A stretch of DNA of 64,000 nucleotides from Aureimonas flava (GCF_003583935.1 NZ_QYRN01000006.1:124001-188000); one strand, 5' to 3'. Counted from the stretch's first letter, positions 1 through 9,289 are shown. Program-made: numbers and translations. Notes: generated by a model from the sequence alone, not told the origin.

Positions 1-1
1 G

Positions 2-3000
2 ATCGGCCCGACCGGCGCCGGCAAGACCTCGATCCAGGACGCGATCCAGACCGTCATCACCGGGGCCAGCCAGAACCGGCTCAATCTCAACGCCAGCGCC
101 TCGGGCCGCTCCTCGCGCTCGGTGCTGGAATACTGCCTCGGCATGACGGGCGACCCGGCCGAGAACGGCCGGCCGCTGCGCCAGTCCTGCGAGACGCTGC
201 TGGTGCTCACCTTCGCCAACGACCAGACGGGCGAGCCGATCGCGGTCGGCATCGCCATGGCCGCGCGCCATGGCGAAGGGCGCGAGGAGATCCTGTCGCG
301 CTTCATCGCGCCCGGCCACGCCTTCTCGCTGGAGGCGGTGCGGCGGCGCGAGGGCGGCGTCGAGACCGTGGCGCCCTGGGCCGAGATCGCGGCGACCTTG
401 CGCGGGAGCTGCCCGGCCTTCGCCGAATACAAGGCATCCGCCGAGAAGTTCACCGCCGAGATGCTGTCGGCCATGCGCGGGCCCGCCTCCGCGCCCAACG
501 CGCGCCATTTCCTGCGTGCCTTCTCCAACGCTTTGGCCTTCCGGCCGATCTTCGATCCCACCGTGTTCGTGCGCGACTTCGTGCTGGAGCCAGACCCGCT
601 GGACGTCGAGCGCGTACGCGCCTCGATCGCCACCTGGCGCGAGCTGGAGGGCCTGATCGAAGAGGCCGAGGCCAAGCACCGGCATGTCTCGCGCATCGCC
701 GGCCGCTTCCTCGGCTGGGGGCGCGAGCGGCTGGCCGCCGATCTCGGCCGCTGGCGGGCGGGCGCTTTCCAGGCGCGGCGCACCGGCATGGAATGGCTCG
801 GCATCCGCCGCACGCTGCGCGAGCGCGAGGCCGAGCTGGCGCTGGAGCAGGGCGTCCTGACCACGCGGCGCGAGTGGATCCGCGCCTGGGACGAGGAGAT
901 CCGCGACAAGAGCGCCCGGCTGGCGGCGGCCGGCGGCGAGGGGCGCCTGCGCGAGATCGCGGCCGAGACGCGGCTCAACGAACGCGACATCCGCGAGATC
1001 GAGCAGGGCTGGGGGCGCATCGCCGACGGGCTCGGCACGCTGGCCCGCCTGGTGCTGCGCCATGCCGAGGACCTGCCGCCCGGCGCCGTGGAAGCGGGCC
1101 GCGCGGCGGCCGAGGCGCTGACGCTGGTGCGTGACGGGGACTCCTTCCTCGACAGCGCGCGCGGCCAGGGCGACCGGCTGGAGGACCTGGTGGCCGCGGC
1201 GCGCCGGCTCGACGGGTTCGAGGCGGCCCTCGACGGCGCGACCGAACGGCTCGGCGCGCGCGCCCATGCCCTCGAAGGCGAATTGGACCGCCTGCGCGGC
1301 GCCCTGTCGCGGCCGCGGGGCGCGGGCGGCGTCCTGTCGCGCGAGGCCTCGCGGCTCCTGTCGACCCTGGGCGCCGCTGGTATCCCGGCGGTGCCGCTCT
1401 GCGACGTGGTGGAGGTGCTCGATCCGAGCTGGCAATACGCGGCGGAGGCGCTGCTCGGACGCGGGCGCGAGGCGCTGATCGTCGAGCCGGCGCTGCTCGG
1501 GCGCGCCTTCGACCTCATGTGGCGCGATCGGAACGCCTTCGCCGGCTGCACGCTCGTCAAGACCAGCGCGACGCGCTCCACCCATGCGCGCGCTCCCGCC
1601 GGCAGCATCCTCGAGGCGCTGGACACGGCCGACCCGCACGCCCGTGCCTTCCTCAACGTGCGCATCGGCGCCTTCCGCAAGGCCGAGACCGACGCCGAGC
1701 TCGACCGGCTGGACCGCGGCGTGATGCGCAACGGCAAGACCTCGTCGGGCATGGGCCTTTCGGTTCAGCGCGATCTCGGCGACCTGCTGCTCGGTCGCGG
1801 CGGCGAGGGCGACGGCGGCGCCGGACTGGAGGCCGAGCGCGCGCGGCTGGAGGCGGAGCTCGCGGCCGTGCGCGCCCGCCTGCGCGAAGCGCGCGAGGGG
1901 GCCCGGGCGCTCGGCTCCGTTCTCGCCGCGCTGTCGCCCGAGGCGGGGCCGGCCGAGCTGGAGCGGCGCGCCATGGGCGTGCGCCAGCGCGGCGAGGAGC
2001 TCATGCGAGACCGGCGTGCGCTCGAGGACGGCGAGGCCGCGGCGCTGAAGGCCGAGATCGAGGACATCCGCGCCGAACGCGACACCTATGCCGCCGAGCT
2101 TGCCGAGGAGGTGGAGCCCAAGGTCGAGACCCTGCGCCAGACGGTGGCCAACCTCAAGGCGCGCGGCGACATGGCGGCCGAGCGCCACCGTTCGGCGGTG
2201 CTGCGCCGCCGACGCGCCTGGGACATCCTGGCGACCGAGGCCGCCGCCGAGCTGCTGGCGCTCACCCGCGAGGGCGAGGCGGAGCCGGTCACGCCGGCTC
2301 GCCTCGGGCAGGAGCTTCGGGCGGAGATTGTCGCCGGCGAGGCGGAGCGGCGCGACGCCGCCGCCTGGCTCGCGGCCGCGCGCAACGAGGCCGAGAGCGC
2401 AGCCGAGGCCGCCGAGGGTGCCGCCCGGCGCGAGCAACTGTCCGGCCTGCGCGAGCTCACCGAATATGCCGGCCGCTGGAGCGCGCCGGTGCCCGCCTTC
2501 GACGGCGAGACGATGCGGGCGGCGCTCGCCTGGGTGCTGGAGGAAGCCTCGCGCCTGGAGACGCACGAGCTGCGCGGCCACCGCGACGCCTGCGTGCGCG
2601 CGGCCGCCGAGATGCGCCGGATGATGCGCGAGGACCTCCTGGCGCGCCTGTCGGAGAAGCTCGCGCGGGTCGGCTACCGCCTCGCCGGCATCAACCGGCT
2701 CCTCAAGCGCCATCGTTTCACCGGCCAGACCTATGCCTTCTCCTACGCCGTGAACGGCCGGTTCGAGGGCATGCACGACCTCGCCCAGCGGGCCGCCGAG
2801 GGCCAACTCACCGACGAGGCCTTCGCGACGTCGATGGGCGAGGTGGAGGCGATGATTGAGGGCGCCGAGGACGCGGCGCTGCTCGCCGACTACCGCCAGT
2901 ACTACACGTTCGAGATCGTGATGAGCGACGCGGAGGGCAACCGGACGACCCTGTCGTCACGCGCCATGAAGGGCTCGGGCGGCGAGGCGCAGGTGCCGTT

Positions 3001-3361
3001 CTACGTGGCGATCGCGGCCTCGCTGGCGCTGGCCTACTTCCCGGGGCACATCGCGGGGCGGCCGGTCGGCATGGGGCTCGCGCTGTTCGACGAGGCGTTC
3101 AACAAGCTGGACGTGCCCAACACGCAGGCGCTGCTGCGCTTCTTCCGCGACATGGGGCTCCAGCTCCTGATCGCCGGGCCGGAGGACAAGCGCGCCACCT
3201 TCACCGAGGTGCTCGACACCATCGTCCTGATCAACAAGTCGATGGACGGAAGGGCGGTCTATATTGACACCGAGTATCCCGGCGAGACCGCCAAGCAGGC
3301 GCTCGCCCGGCTCAATCCCGACCATCGGGGCATCGACGGCTTCCGCTCGGCGGCGGAATAG
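2..3361 (+). CDS. jetC: JetC-like SMC/MukB-type ATPase of a Wadjet-type complex (5' end cut by window)
   Basis: This is a large SMC-like ATPase. In Wadjet systems, JetC forms a motor with JetA and JetB that extrudes DNA loops, and JetD cleaves closed circular plasmids. About 1119 residues are visible. The reading frame is open from the first bases, where a Walker A motif (GPTGAGKTS) sits at the very edge, so only a short N-terminus is missing. The middle is long, charged and Arg/Glu/Ala-rich, as expected for coiled coils. The C-terminus has the SbcC/MukB-type signature and Walker B block: GSGGEAQVPFYVAIAASL, then LALFDEAFNKLD near residue 1033. No jetD follows: the next gene is a convergent CsbD-like gene. 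JetA, JetB and any JetD must lie upstream, outside the window. A housekeeping MksF-type condensin subunit is an alternative. Confidence 0.75.
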   Translation: MGPTGAGKTSIQDAIQTVITGASQNRLNLNASASGRSSRSVLEYCLGMTGDPAENGRPLRQSCETLLVLTFANDQTGEPIAVGIAMAARHGEGREEILSRFIAPGHAFSLEAVRRREGGVETVAPWAEIAATLRGSCPAFAEYKASAEKFTAEMLSAMRGPASAPNARHFLRAFSNALAFRPIFDPTVFVRDFVLEPDPLDVERVRASIATWRELEGLIEEAEAKHRHVSRIAGRFLGWGRERLAADLGRWRAGAFQARRTGMEWLGIRRTLREREAELALEQGVLTTRREWIRAWDEEIRDKSARLAAAGGEGRLREIAAETRLNERDIREIEQGWGRIADGLGTLARLVLRHAEDLPPGAVEAGRAAAEALTLVRDGDSFLDSARGQGDRLEDLVAAARRLDGFEAALDGATERLGARAHALEGELDRLRGALSRPRGAGGVLSREASRLLSTLGAAGIPAVPLCDVVEVLDPSWQYAAEALLGRGREALIVEPALLGRAFDLMWRDRNAFAGCTLVKTSATRSTHARAPAGSILEALDTADPHARAFLNVRIGAFRKAETDAELDRLDRGVMRNGKTSSGMGLSVQRDLGDLLLGRGGEGDGGAGLEAERARLEAELAAVRARLREAREGARALGSVLAALSPEAGPAELERRAMGVRQRGEELMRDRRALEDGEAAALKAEIEDIRAERDTYAAELAEEVEPKVETLRQTVANLKARGDMAAERHRSAVLRRRRAWDILATEAAAELLALTREGEAEPVTPARLGQELRAEIVAGEAERRDAAAWLAAARNEAESAAEAAEGAARREQLSGLRELTEYAGRWSAPVPAFDGETMRAALAWVLEEASRLETHELRGHRDACVRAAAEMRRMMREDLLARLSEKLARVGYRLAGINRLLKRHRFTGQTYAFSYAVNGRFEGMHDLAQRAAEGQLTDEAFATSMGEVEAMIEGAEDAALLADYRQYYTFEIVMSDAEGNRTTLSSRAMKGSGGEAQVPFYVAIAASLALAYFPGHIAGRPVGMGLALFDEAFNKLDVPNTQALLRFFRDMGLQLLIAGPEDKRATFTEVLDTIVLINKSMDGRAVYIDTEYPGETAKQALARLNPDHRGIDGFRSAAE

Positions 3362-3380
3362 GACGGCGCGAACGAAAGAC

Positions 3381-3408
3381 CCCCGCGCACCGGTGTCGCC
3401 GCGCGGGG
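3381..3408. terminator. Hairpin between convergent jetC and csbD-like genes
   Basis: An 8-bp perfect stem (CCCCGCGC / GCGCGGGG) with a 12-nt loop lies in the 67-bp gap between two converging genes. It has no long U-run on either side, only ATAATCTT after it on the plus strand and a pyrimidine-rich stretch on the minus strand. A bidirectional terminator is likely from position. Confidence 0.5.
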
Positions 3409-3428
3409 ATAATCTTGACGCGCCGTGC

Positions 3429-3770
3429 TCAGTCGCGGTCGCGGGCGAGAAGGCCCAGCACGAAGCCGATGGCGCCGGCCACCAGCAGGGACGACAGCGG
3501 GTTGTCGTGCACCGTCTGACGCACCACGCGCCCGCTCCGATCGGCGTAGGCGCCCGCGTTCTCGTAGAGGTCGCTCGCATAGCGCGTGGCGTCGTTGGTC
3601 GCTTCGCGCAGGGCGTCGCGGCCCTGGCCGTAGAGGTTCTGCGCGCTGCCCTCGAACTCGCGGCGGCGGCCTTCCGCCGAATCCTTGTCGGAGCCGAAGG
3701 CGTCACCCAGCGCCCCTTGCAGCTTTCCGCCCATTTCCTTGGCGCTGCCTTCGAGACGGTTGCTGTCCAT
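3429..3770 (-). CDS. CsbD/YjbJ-like stress protein with C-terminal membrane or glycine-zipper segment
   Basis: This is a 113-residue protein. It starts MDSNRLEGSAKEMGGKLQGA, which is the CsbD/YjbJ-like N-terminal pattern of small hydrophilic general-stress proteins. The C-terminus (NPLSSLLVAGAIGFVLGLLARDRD) is a single hydrophobic segment, as in the ElaB/DUF883 family that associates with inner membrane and ribosomes. The protein therefore looks like a CsbD-to-DUF883 hybrid. The ATG at 3770 has AGGGAG about 10 nt upstream. A TTG three codons earlier is less likely. A TATAGT box lies about 50 nt upstream on the minus strand (3817-3822) without a clear -35. No enzymatic role is expected. Confidence 0.8.
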   Translation of the reverse strand: MDSNRLEGSAKEMGGKLQGALGDAFGSDKDSAEGRRREFEGSAQNLYGQGRDALREATNDATRYASDLYENAGAYADRSGRVVRQTVHDNPLSSLLVAGAIGFVLGLLARDRD

Positions 3771-3869
3771 GGGTTCCAAACTCCCTGATCGACGCGCGGC
3801 CGAGCCGCTTTCGCCAACTATAAGCCGCCGGGCGCCGATTGGTTCGACCGTGGCCCCGCGAAATTCGCC

Positions 3870-5918
3870 TCAGCGCACCACGGTGAGTGCGGCGCTGCGG
3901 CAGGGATGGCGCAGGAGATCGAGCAGTTCGTCGTCGACATGAAGCAGCGACAGCGAGACGCCGGCCATGTCGAGCGAGGTGTAGTAGGGGCCGACCCAGG
4001 CGCCGACCACCTCGACGCGCCGGGCCCGCAGGCGCTGGGCGAGCCGCCGGTGGACCACGTAGAGCTCCATCGCCGGCGTCCCGCCGAGCGAGTTCACCAG
4101 CGCCGCCACCCGGTCGCCCGGCTGGAGGCGCATCTCGGAGAACAGGCGGTCGAGCAGGAGGTCGGTCACCGCGTCGGCGCTGGCCAGAGGCTCGCGGGCG
4201 ACGCCCGGCTCGCCGTGGACGCCGACGCCGATCTCCATGTCGGCGGGCCCGAGCGCGAAGCTCGGCCGTCGCGTGTCGGGCATCGTGCCGGGCTCCAGCG
4301 CGACGCCCATCGAGAAGGTGCGCGCCGCCGCGCGCCGCGTCACGGCCTCGCAATCCTCGAGCGACATCATCCGGTCGGCGGCCGCGCCCGCGATCTTGAA
4401 GACGAACACGTTGCCGGCGACGCCGCGCCGCGACCCCACCGCGTCGGCGGGCGCCGAGGCGATGTCGTCCACGGTGACCACGGAGCGGGTCGCGATGCCC
4501 CGTTCGGCCAGTTCCTCGGCCGCCATCTCGAAGTTGAGGACGTCGCCGGAGAAGTTGCCGTGGACGTAGAGCACGCCGGCGCCGCCGTCGGCCGCCCGGG
4601 TGCAGGCGAGGATCGGCGCCGGCGGCGGGGCGGCGAAGAGGTTGCCGATCGCCGCCGCGTCCGCGAGGCCCGGCCCGACATAGCCCCAGAAGGCGGGCTC
4701 GTGGCCCGAGCCGCCGCCGATCACGAGGCCGACCTTGCCCGGCCGCGCCCCCGCCACCGAGCGGATCGCGCGCGGCGCGCCGGCGACCGGGGTGATCAGG
4801 CCGGCATGGGCGGCGACCGCGCCTTCCAGGACCTCGTCCACGGCGGCGTGCGGGTCGTTCAGGAGCTTCTTGGTGTGGGTCCGTCCGACGGGCGCGGTGC
4901 TCGGCGCGGCGGCGGGGGCGCGGCGCGCCGGCTCCGTCCAGCCGTCGGCCGTGAGCACGCCCCAGCCGGTCTGGGTGTCGGTGACGAGGACGCTGGCGAA
5001 CCCCCCGCGCAGCGCCCCGAGGATCGCCGGCACCTTGTCCGGACCGCCCGCCACCGCGATGCGCTGCGGCACGGCGCGCAGGGCGGCCAGCTCGATGCCG
5101 ATCGTGCGCCCGTCCAGCGGCCCCGGCACCGGCGCGCCCGATGCCGAGATGAAGCGACCGGCGATGCTGCCGATGGCCACCTGCTCGTAGTCGTGGCGCT
5201 CGGGCCCTTCCAGGAAGCCGCTCGTGTGGATCGTGCTTTCGGGCCGCAGCGAGGAGATGCCGAAGAGGATGCGCCCGGCCTCTCCCAGCACCGCCATCTG
5301 CTCAGCCAGCACGGGCTCGGCGAGGAGCATGTCGCGCATGGCCGCGCTCGAGACGATCGCCGGCGCCGACAGGGGGATGCAGCGTCCGCCCAGCGCCTCG
5401 GCGAGGCGCGAGGCGCAGGCCTCCGGCGTCCACGGGATCTTGGCCGTGGTGCCGCCCGTCGCCTGGACGACGCGCAGGTCGCTGAGCGGCGCGACGCGCA
5501 GCGCCTCGGCCAGCGCCAGCACCGTGCGCCCCCAGGTGACGGCCAGCGTGTCGCCCGAGCGAGCGAAGCGGGCGAGCGCCTGCGCGCCGGCCGCGCCGAG
5601 CCGGGCGGTCAGCGATCGGTCGCCGCCGCTGGCCGGCACCACCAGGCAGTCCTCCAGGTCGAAGCGTGCGCGCAGCGCCTCGGCGAGCGTCAGCGCGCGG
5701 AACTGGCGGGGCTCGATCTCGATCGCCACGAGGCCGCGCGTGCGCGCCTCCGCGAGATACGCGTTCACCGAAGCGCGCGAGACGCCCATCTCGGCGGCGA
5801 TGTCGCCCTGGGTCATGCCCTCCTCGTGGTAGAGCCAGGAAGCCCAGAGCAGCGCGTCGTCGCCGAAGCGCAGCGGGATCGTCGGCTCGCCGACCGAGCG
5901 GGGGGAGGGGCGTGCCAT
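3870..5918 (-). CDS. SorC-family regulator fused to dihydroxyacetone kinase subunit DhaK
   Basis: This is a 682-residue fusion. Residues 1 to about 335 are a SorC-type regulator: a helix-turn-helix (MTQGDIAAEMGVSRASVNAY, about residues 35-54) and then the phosphosugar-binding domain. From about residue 345 it is a complete DhaK: GGGSGHEPAFWGY, HGNFSGD with the active-site Asp, and VGVHGEPG with the His that covalently holds the ketose. The same polypeptide can therefore bind the ketose substrate and, probably, sense the phosphorylated product on DNA. It overlaps dhaL by ATGA and faces the sugar ABC importer operon, its likely target. The architecture is known as a bifunctional sugar-binding regulator/DhaK. 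Substrate is inferred to be dihydroxyacetone or a tetrulose. Confidence 0.9.
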   Translation of the reverse strand: MARPSPRSVGEPTIPLRFGDDALLWASWLYHEEGMTQGDIAAEMGVSRASVNAYLAEARTRGLVAIEIEPRQFRALTLAEALRARFDLEDCLVVPASGGDRSLTARLGAAGAQALARFARSGDTLAVTWGRTVLALAEALRVAPLSDLRVVQATGGTTAKIPWTPEACASRLAEALGGRCIPLSAPAIVSSAAMRDMLLAEPVLAEQMAVLGEAGRILFGISSLRPESTIHTSGFLEGPERHDYEQVAIGSIAGRFISASGAPVPGPLDGRTIGIELAALRAVPQRIAVAGGPDKVPAILGALRGGFASVLVTDTQTGWGVLTADGWTEPARRAPAAAPSTAPVGRTHTKKLLNDPHAAVDEVLEGAVAAHAGLITPVAGAPRAIRSVAGARPGKVGLVIGGGSGHEPAFWGYVGPGLADAAAIGNLFAAPPPAPILACTRAADGGAGVLYVHGNFSGDVLNFEMAAEELAERGIATRSVVTVDDIASAPADAVGSRRGVAGNVFVFKIAGAAADRMMSLEDCEAVTRRAAARTFSMGVALEPGTMPDTRRPSFALGPADMEIGVGVHGEPGVAREPLASADAVTDLLLDRLFSEMRLQPGDRVAALVNSLGGTPAMELYVVHRRLAQRLRARRVEVVGAWVGPYYTSLDMAGVSLSLLHVDDELLDLLRHPCRSAALTVVR

Positions 5919-6586
5919 CAGCGGTCCGTCCGGCGGCGGGCGAGCACCGCCTCGTAGCCCTCGCGCAACGCGTCGACCACCACGGCGGCGGACGCGGCAC
6001 CGGGATCGACATGGCCGAGGCTGCGGGTGCCGAGCCGCGCCGCCCGGCCCTTGGAGGCGATCATGGTGCGCGTCGCCTCCCGCCCCTCGGCGGCGGCCCG
6101 CGCGGCCGCCCGCAGCGCCTCGCCGACGCCCGCGCCGTCGGCCTCCGCCGCCGACGCGGCGCGGATCGCCGGGCCGTACGCGTCCATCATGGTCTTGTCG
6201 CCCGGAACGGCCCGGCCGCGCCGGGCGATCCCCTCGCCAAGGCCCGCGAGGAGAACCAGGAGATCGGCGTCGGCGAGCGCGGCACGGCCGGCGAGGCGGC
6301 GACCGGCCTCGGCGAAGCCCCCGGCATAGAGCGGCCCGGCGGTGGCCCCCACGGCGTTGAGGAAGGATCGGGCCGCGATCGGCAGGAGCTCGGCCGCCCC
6401 AGCCCCGCGCCGCGCGGCCTCGTGCGCGTCTCGCACCACGGCCGCGAACCCTTCCGACATGGTGCGGCCGTGGTCCGCGTCGCCGATCGCCCCGTCGAGC
6501 TCTGCCAGGTGTTCGCGCGCCTCGTCGATCCGTGCGGAGACGATGCGCAGGATCTCGACGAACTGCTCGGCGGCGATGCGGGTCAT
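5918..6586 (-). CDS. dhaL: Dihydroxyacetone kinase subunit DhaL
   Basis: This is a 222-residue DhaL, the nucleotide-binding subunit that phosphorylates the ketose held by DhaK. It has the DhaL signature LDGAIGDADHGRTMSEG with the Mg-binding aspartates, the glycine-rich NAVGATAGPLYAGGF segment and the GDKTMMDAYGP block. The start at 6586 gives the usual DhaL N-terminus. An in-frame ATG at 6658 would add 24 residues and run across the promoter/operator region, so it was rejected. The stop overlaps the start of the SorC-DhaK fusion. No PTS-type phosphodonor DhaM is encoded nearby, so either ATP is used directly or DhaM is elsewhere. Confidence 0.92.
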   Translation of the reverse strand: MTRIAAEQFVEILRIVSARIDEAREHLAELDGAIGDADHGRTMSEGFAAVVRDAHEAARRGAGAAELLPIAARSFLNAVGATAGPLYAGGFAEAGRRLAGRAALADADLLVLLAGLGEGIARRGRAVPGDKTMMDAYGPAIRAASAAEADGAGVGEALRAAARAAAEGREATRTMIASKGRAARLGTRSLGHVDPGAASAAVVVDALREGYEAVLARRRTDR

Positions 6587-6651
6587 GGCCGCATAGTCGG
6601 GGCGCGGCGGCGATTCGGCAAGCGAGGCATCGTTCCCCCGCGACAACCGGA

Positions 6652-6680
6652 TTGACATTTGTCGTCGCTGAATTGAACAT
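6652..6680 (+). promoter_or_regulatory. Sigma-70-type promoter of the ABC importer operon
   Basis: A perfect -35 TTGACA (6652-6657), a 17-nt spacer and a -10 GAACAT (6675-6680) lie about 70 nt upstream of the ATP-binding protein gene. Both boxes are overlapped by dyads that look like repressor sites. Confidence 0.55.
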
Positions 6681-6687
6681 TGTCGAA
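6654..6687. promoter_or_regulatory. Two candidate operator dyads for the SorC-DhaK regulator
   Basis: Two related dyads are spaced about two helical turns apart, centre to centre. The first is GACA-TT-TGTC (6654-6663), a perfect 4-bp-arm palindrome on the -35 box. The second is TTGAACATTGTCGAA (6673-6687), an imperfect 15-bp palindrome on the -10 box. They share the core ACATTNGTCG. They lie between the divergent dhaL-dhaK and ABC importer operons, the natural site for autoregulation by the fused SorC protein. Confidence 0.5.
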
Positions 6688-6751
6688 AAGGAGCTGCCGA
6701 TCGGGGGAATCGGCGGTGGAGCCCTGCGAGGGGGCTCCGGGAGGACGATGG

Positions 6752-8233
6752 ATGACGGTTCCGCTTCTCAAGGTGGAAGGGCTGCGCAAGTCCTTCGGCG
6801 GCGTCGCCGCGCTGCGCGACGGCCGCTTCGAGCTGGAGGCCGGTTCGGTGCACGCCCTGTGCGGCGGCAACGGCGCGGGCAAGTCCACCTTCCTCACCAT
6901 CGTCATGGGCATTCAGAAGCGCGACGGCGGCACGATCTGGCGGAACGGCCGGCCGGTGGAGTTCTCCAGCCCCGCGGACGCCCTGAGGCAGGGCATCGCC
7001 ATCATCGAGCAGGAGCTGAGCCCGGTCCCGCACATGAGCGTGGCCGAGAACATCTATCTCGGGCGCGAGCCTTCGGGCCGCTTCGGCGGCATCGACTTCC
7101 GCAGCATGAACCGCGAGGCGCAGTCGCTCCTGGACGGGCTGGGCTTCGCGATCGACGCGCGGCAGGCCATGGCGACGCTGTCGGTGGCCCAGATGCAGCT
7201 CGTCGAGATCGCCAAGGCGCTCAGCCACGACGCCGAGGTCATCTTCATGGACGAGCCGACCTCGGCCATCGGCGAGCGCGAGGCGCAGCACCTGTTCGCG
7301 GCCATCGAGCGGCTCAAGGCGCAGGGGCGCGGCATCGTCTACGTCTCGCACCGCCTGTCCGAGATCTTCCAGATCGCCGACAGCTACACCGTGTTCCGCG
7401 ACGGGGCCTACGTGTCGAGCGGCCGGCTGGCCGAGACCGACCGACCGGGGCTGATCCGCATGATCGTCGGGCGCGAGCTCGGCGAGGAATACATCAAGAC
7501 CAACACGCCTTCGGAGACGGTCGGCCTCTCGGTGGCGGGGCTCGCCAGCCCCGGCCGCATCGCCGACATCTCGTTCGACGTGCGCAAGGGCGAGATCTTC
7601 GGCATCTACGGACTGATGGGCTCCGGCCGCACGGAGATCTTCGACGCCCTGTTCGGCCTCGACCCCAAGGCGCGGGGGCGCATCGCGCTGGACGGGCAGC
7701 CGGTCGACGTCCGCCGGCCGGCCGACGCGATGGCCGAAGGGATCGCCTTCGTCACCGAGGACCGCAAGCAGACCGGGCTCAACCTCCACGATTCGGTGCG
7801 CGGCAACATCGCCCTCGCCAGCCTGCCCGAGATGAGCCCCGCCTTCGCCATGCGCCGGCGCGAGGAGGCCACGGCCAGCCGCGCCATGATCGACCGCTTC
7901 GCCATCAAGGCGGCGCGCGACACGATGCCGGTGTCGGGCCTTTCGGGCGGCAACCAGCAGAAGGTGGTGCTCGGCAAGTGGTTCCTGCGCAAGCCGCGCG
8001 TCCTGCTCCTGGACGAGCCCACCCGCGGCGTCGACGTCGGCGCCAAGCGCGAGATCTACCGCATCATCTGCGAGTTCGCCGCCGCCGGCGGAACGGTGGC
8101 GATGATCTCCTCCGAGATCGACGAGGTGCTGGGACTTTCCGACCGCGTCATGGTGATGCGGGGCGGGCGCTCGGCCGGCATCCTGGCGCGCGGCGAGGCC
8201 AGCGCGCAGTCGCTCGTCCACCTTTCCACCTGA
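6752..8233 (+). CDS. Sugar ABC importer, duplicated ATP-binding protein (RbsA/XylG type)
   Basis: This 493-residue protein has two ABC domains and powers import of a monosaccharide or polyol. Domain 1 has Walker A GGNGAGKST, a weak signature LSVAQMQ and Walker B VIFMDEPTS. Domain 2 has a degenerate P-loop (GLMGSGRTE), a perfect signature LSGGNQQK and Walker B VLLLDEPTRG, the usual asymmetry of CUT2 importers. The ATG at 6752 follows CGGGAGGAC. It is the first gene of a plus-strand operon (ATPase, permease, binding protein, dehydrogenase, DhaK, DhaL), so the cargo is probably a small polyol or ketose fed to the DAK kinases. Confidence 0.9.
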   Translation: MTVPLLKVEGLRKSFGGVAALRDGRFELEAGSVHALCGGNGAGKSTFLTIVMGIQKRDGGTIWRNGRPVEFSSPADALRQGIAIIEQELSPVPHMSVAENIYLGREPSGRFGGIDFRSMNREAQSLLDGLGFAIDARQAMATLSVAQMQLVEIAKALSHDAEVIFMDEPTSAIGEREAQHLFAAIERLKAQGRGIVYVSHRLSEIFQIADSYTVFRDGAYVSSGRLAETDRPGLIRMIVGRELGEEYIKTNTPSETVGLSVAGLASPGRIADISFDVRKGEIFGIYGLMGSGRTEIFDALFGLDPKARGRIALDGQPVDVRRPADAMAEGIAFVTEDRKQTGLNLHDSVRGNIALASLPEMSPAFAMRRREEATASRAMIDRFAIKAARDTMPVSGLSGGNQQKVVLGKWFLRKPRVLLLDEPTRGVDVGAKREIYRIICEFAAAGGTVAMISSEIDEVLGLSDRVMVMRGGRSAGILARGEASAQSLVHLST

Positions 8234-8284
8234 ACCCGTCCGCCGGGGTCCGAGCCCGCGCAGTCCACTGAGGGAGCCGTTCCC

Positions 8285-9289
8285 GTGACCGACATCAACG
8301 CAAAAGCCGCCGATCCGAGCGCGGGCGCCGAACGCCGGCGCCTCCTGATCCAGGAATACGGCATCTTCATTGCCTTCCTGATCCTGGTCGGGGTGCTGGC
8401 CGTCTCCAGCCCCTACTTCCTGACGGCCGGCAACATCTCCAACGTCCTGCTCCAGACCTCGATCAACGGCATCCTCGCCATCGGCATGACCTTCGTCATC
8501 CTGACGCGCGGCATCGACCTGTCGGTCGGCTCGGTGGTGGCGCTGGCGGGCATCGTCAGCGCGAGCTTCGTCACCACGACCGCCAATGCCAGCGTGGCGG
8601 GCGGCCCCTATCCGATGGTGCTGGCGCTCGCGGTCGGCATCGCGGTGGGCGTGGCGAGCGGCGCCATCGTCGGGTTCATCGTCTCGCGGTTCAACGTGCC
8701 GGCCTTCGTGGCGACCCTCGGCATGCTCTCGGCCGCGCGCGGCATGACGCTGATCTACGGCGGCGGCCGCCCGGTGCCCGGCCTGATCCCGGAGTTCCGC
8801 TGGATCGGCACCGGCAACATCCTGGGCGTGCCCCTGCCGGTGGTGATCCTGGCCGCGGTCTTCGCCGTGTCCTGGTGGCTGCTCTCGTCCACCCGCTTCG
8901 GCCGCTACATCTACGCCGTGGGCGGCAACCCGCACGCCGCCAAGACGTCCGGCATCAACGTCGCCCGCATCCGCTTCCTGGTCTACGTCATCTCGGGCGC
9001 GCTCGCGGGCCTCGCCGGCATGATCCTGTCGGCGCGCACCGGCTCGGCGCTGCCCCAGGCGGGCGTCGCCTACGAGCTCGACGCGATCGCCGCCGTGGTG
9101 ATCGGCGGCACGTCGCTCTCCGGGGGCGTCGGCCGCGTCACCGGAACGCTGATCGGCGCGCTGATCATCGGCGTGATGAACAACGGCCTCGATCTCATGG
9201 GCATCCAGTCCTACTACCAGCAGATCCTCAAGGGCGCCCTGATCGTGGGCGCGGTGATGCTGGACCAGAAGCGCAGCCACGCCGGCTGA
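8285..9289 (+). CDS. Sugar ABC importer permease (RbsC family)
   Basis: This 334-residue hydrophobic protein has the CUT2 permease pattern: several transmembrane helices, GIDLSVGSVVALAGI near residue 78 and the cytoplasmic-loop region GGNPHAAKTSGINV. It starts with GTG, 51 bp after the ATPase gene, preceded by AGGGAG. It should homodimerise and pair with the double-ATPase upstream and the periplasmic binding protein downstream. The cargo is unknown and is inferred from the operon to be a three- or four-carbon polyol or ketose. Confidence 0.9.
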   Translation: MTDINAKAADPSAGAERRRLLIQEYGIFIAFLILVGVLAVSSPYFLTAGNISNVLLQTSINGILAIGMTFVILTRGIDLSVGSVVALAGIVSASFVTTTANASVAGGPYPMVLALAVGIAVGVASGAIVGFIVSRFNVPAFVATLGMLSAARGMTLIYGGGRPVPGLIPEFRWIGTGNILGVPLPVVILAAVFAVSWWLLSSTRFGRYIYAVGGNPHAAKTSGINVARIRFLVYVISGALAGLAGMILSARTGSALPQAGVAYELDAIAAVVIGGTSLSGGVGRVTGTLIGALIIGVMNNGLDLMGIQSYYQQILKGALIVGAVMLDQKRSHAG

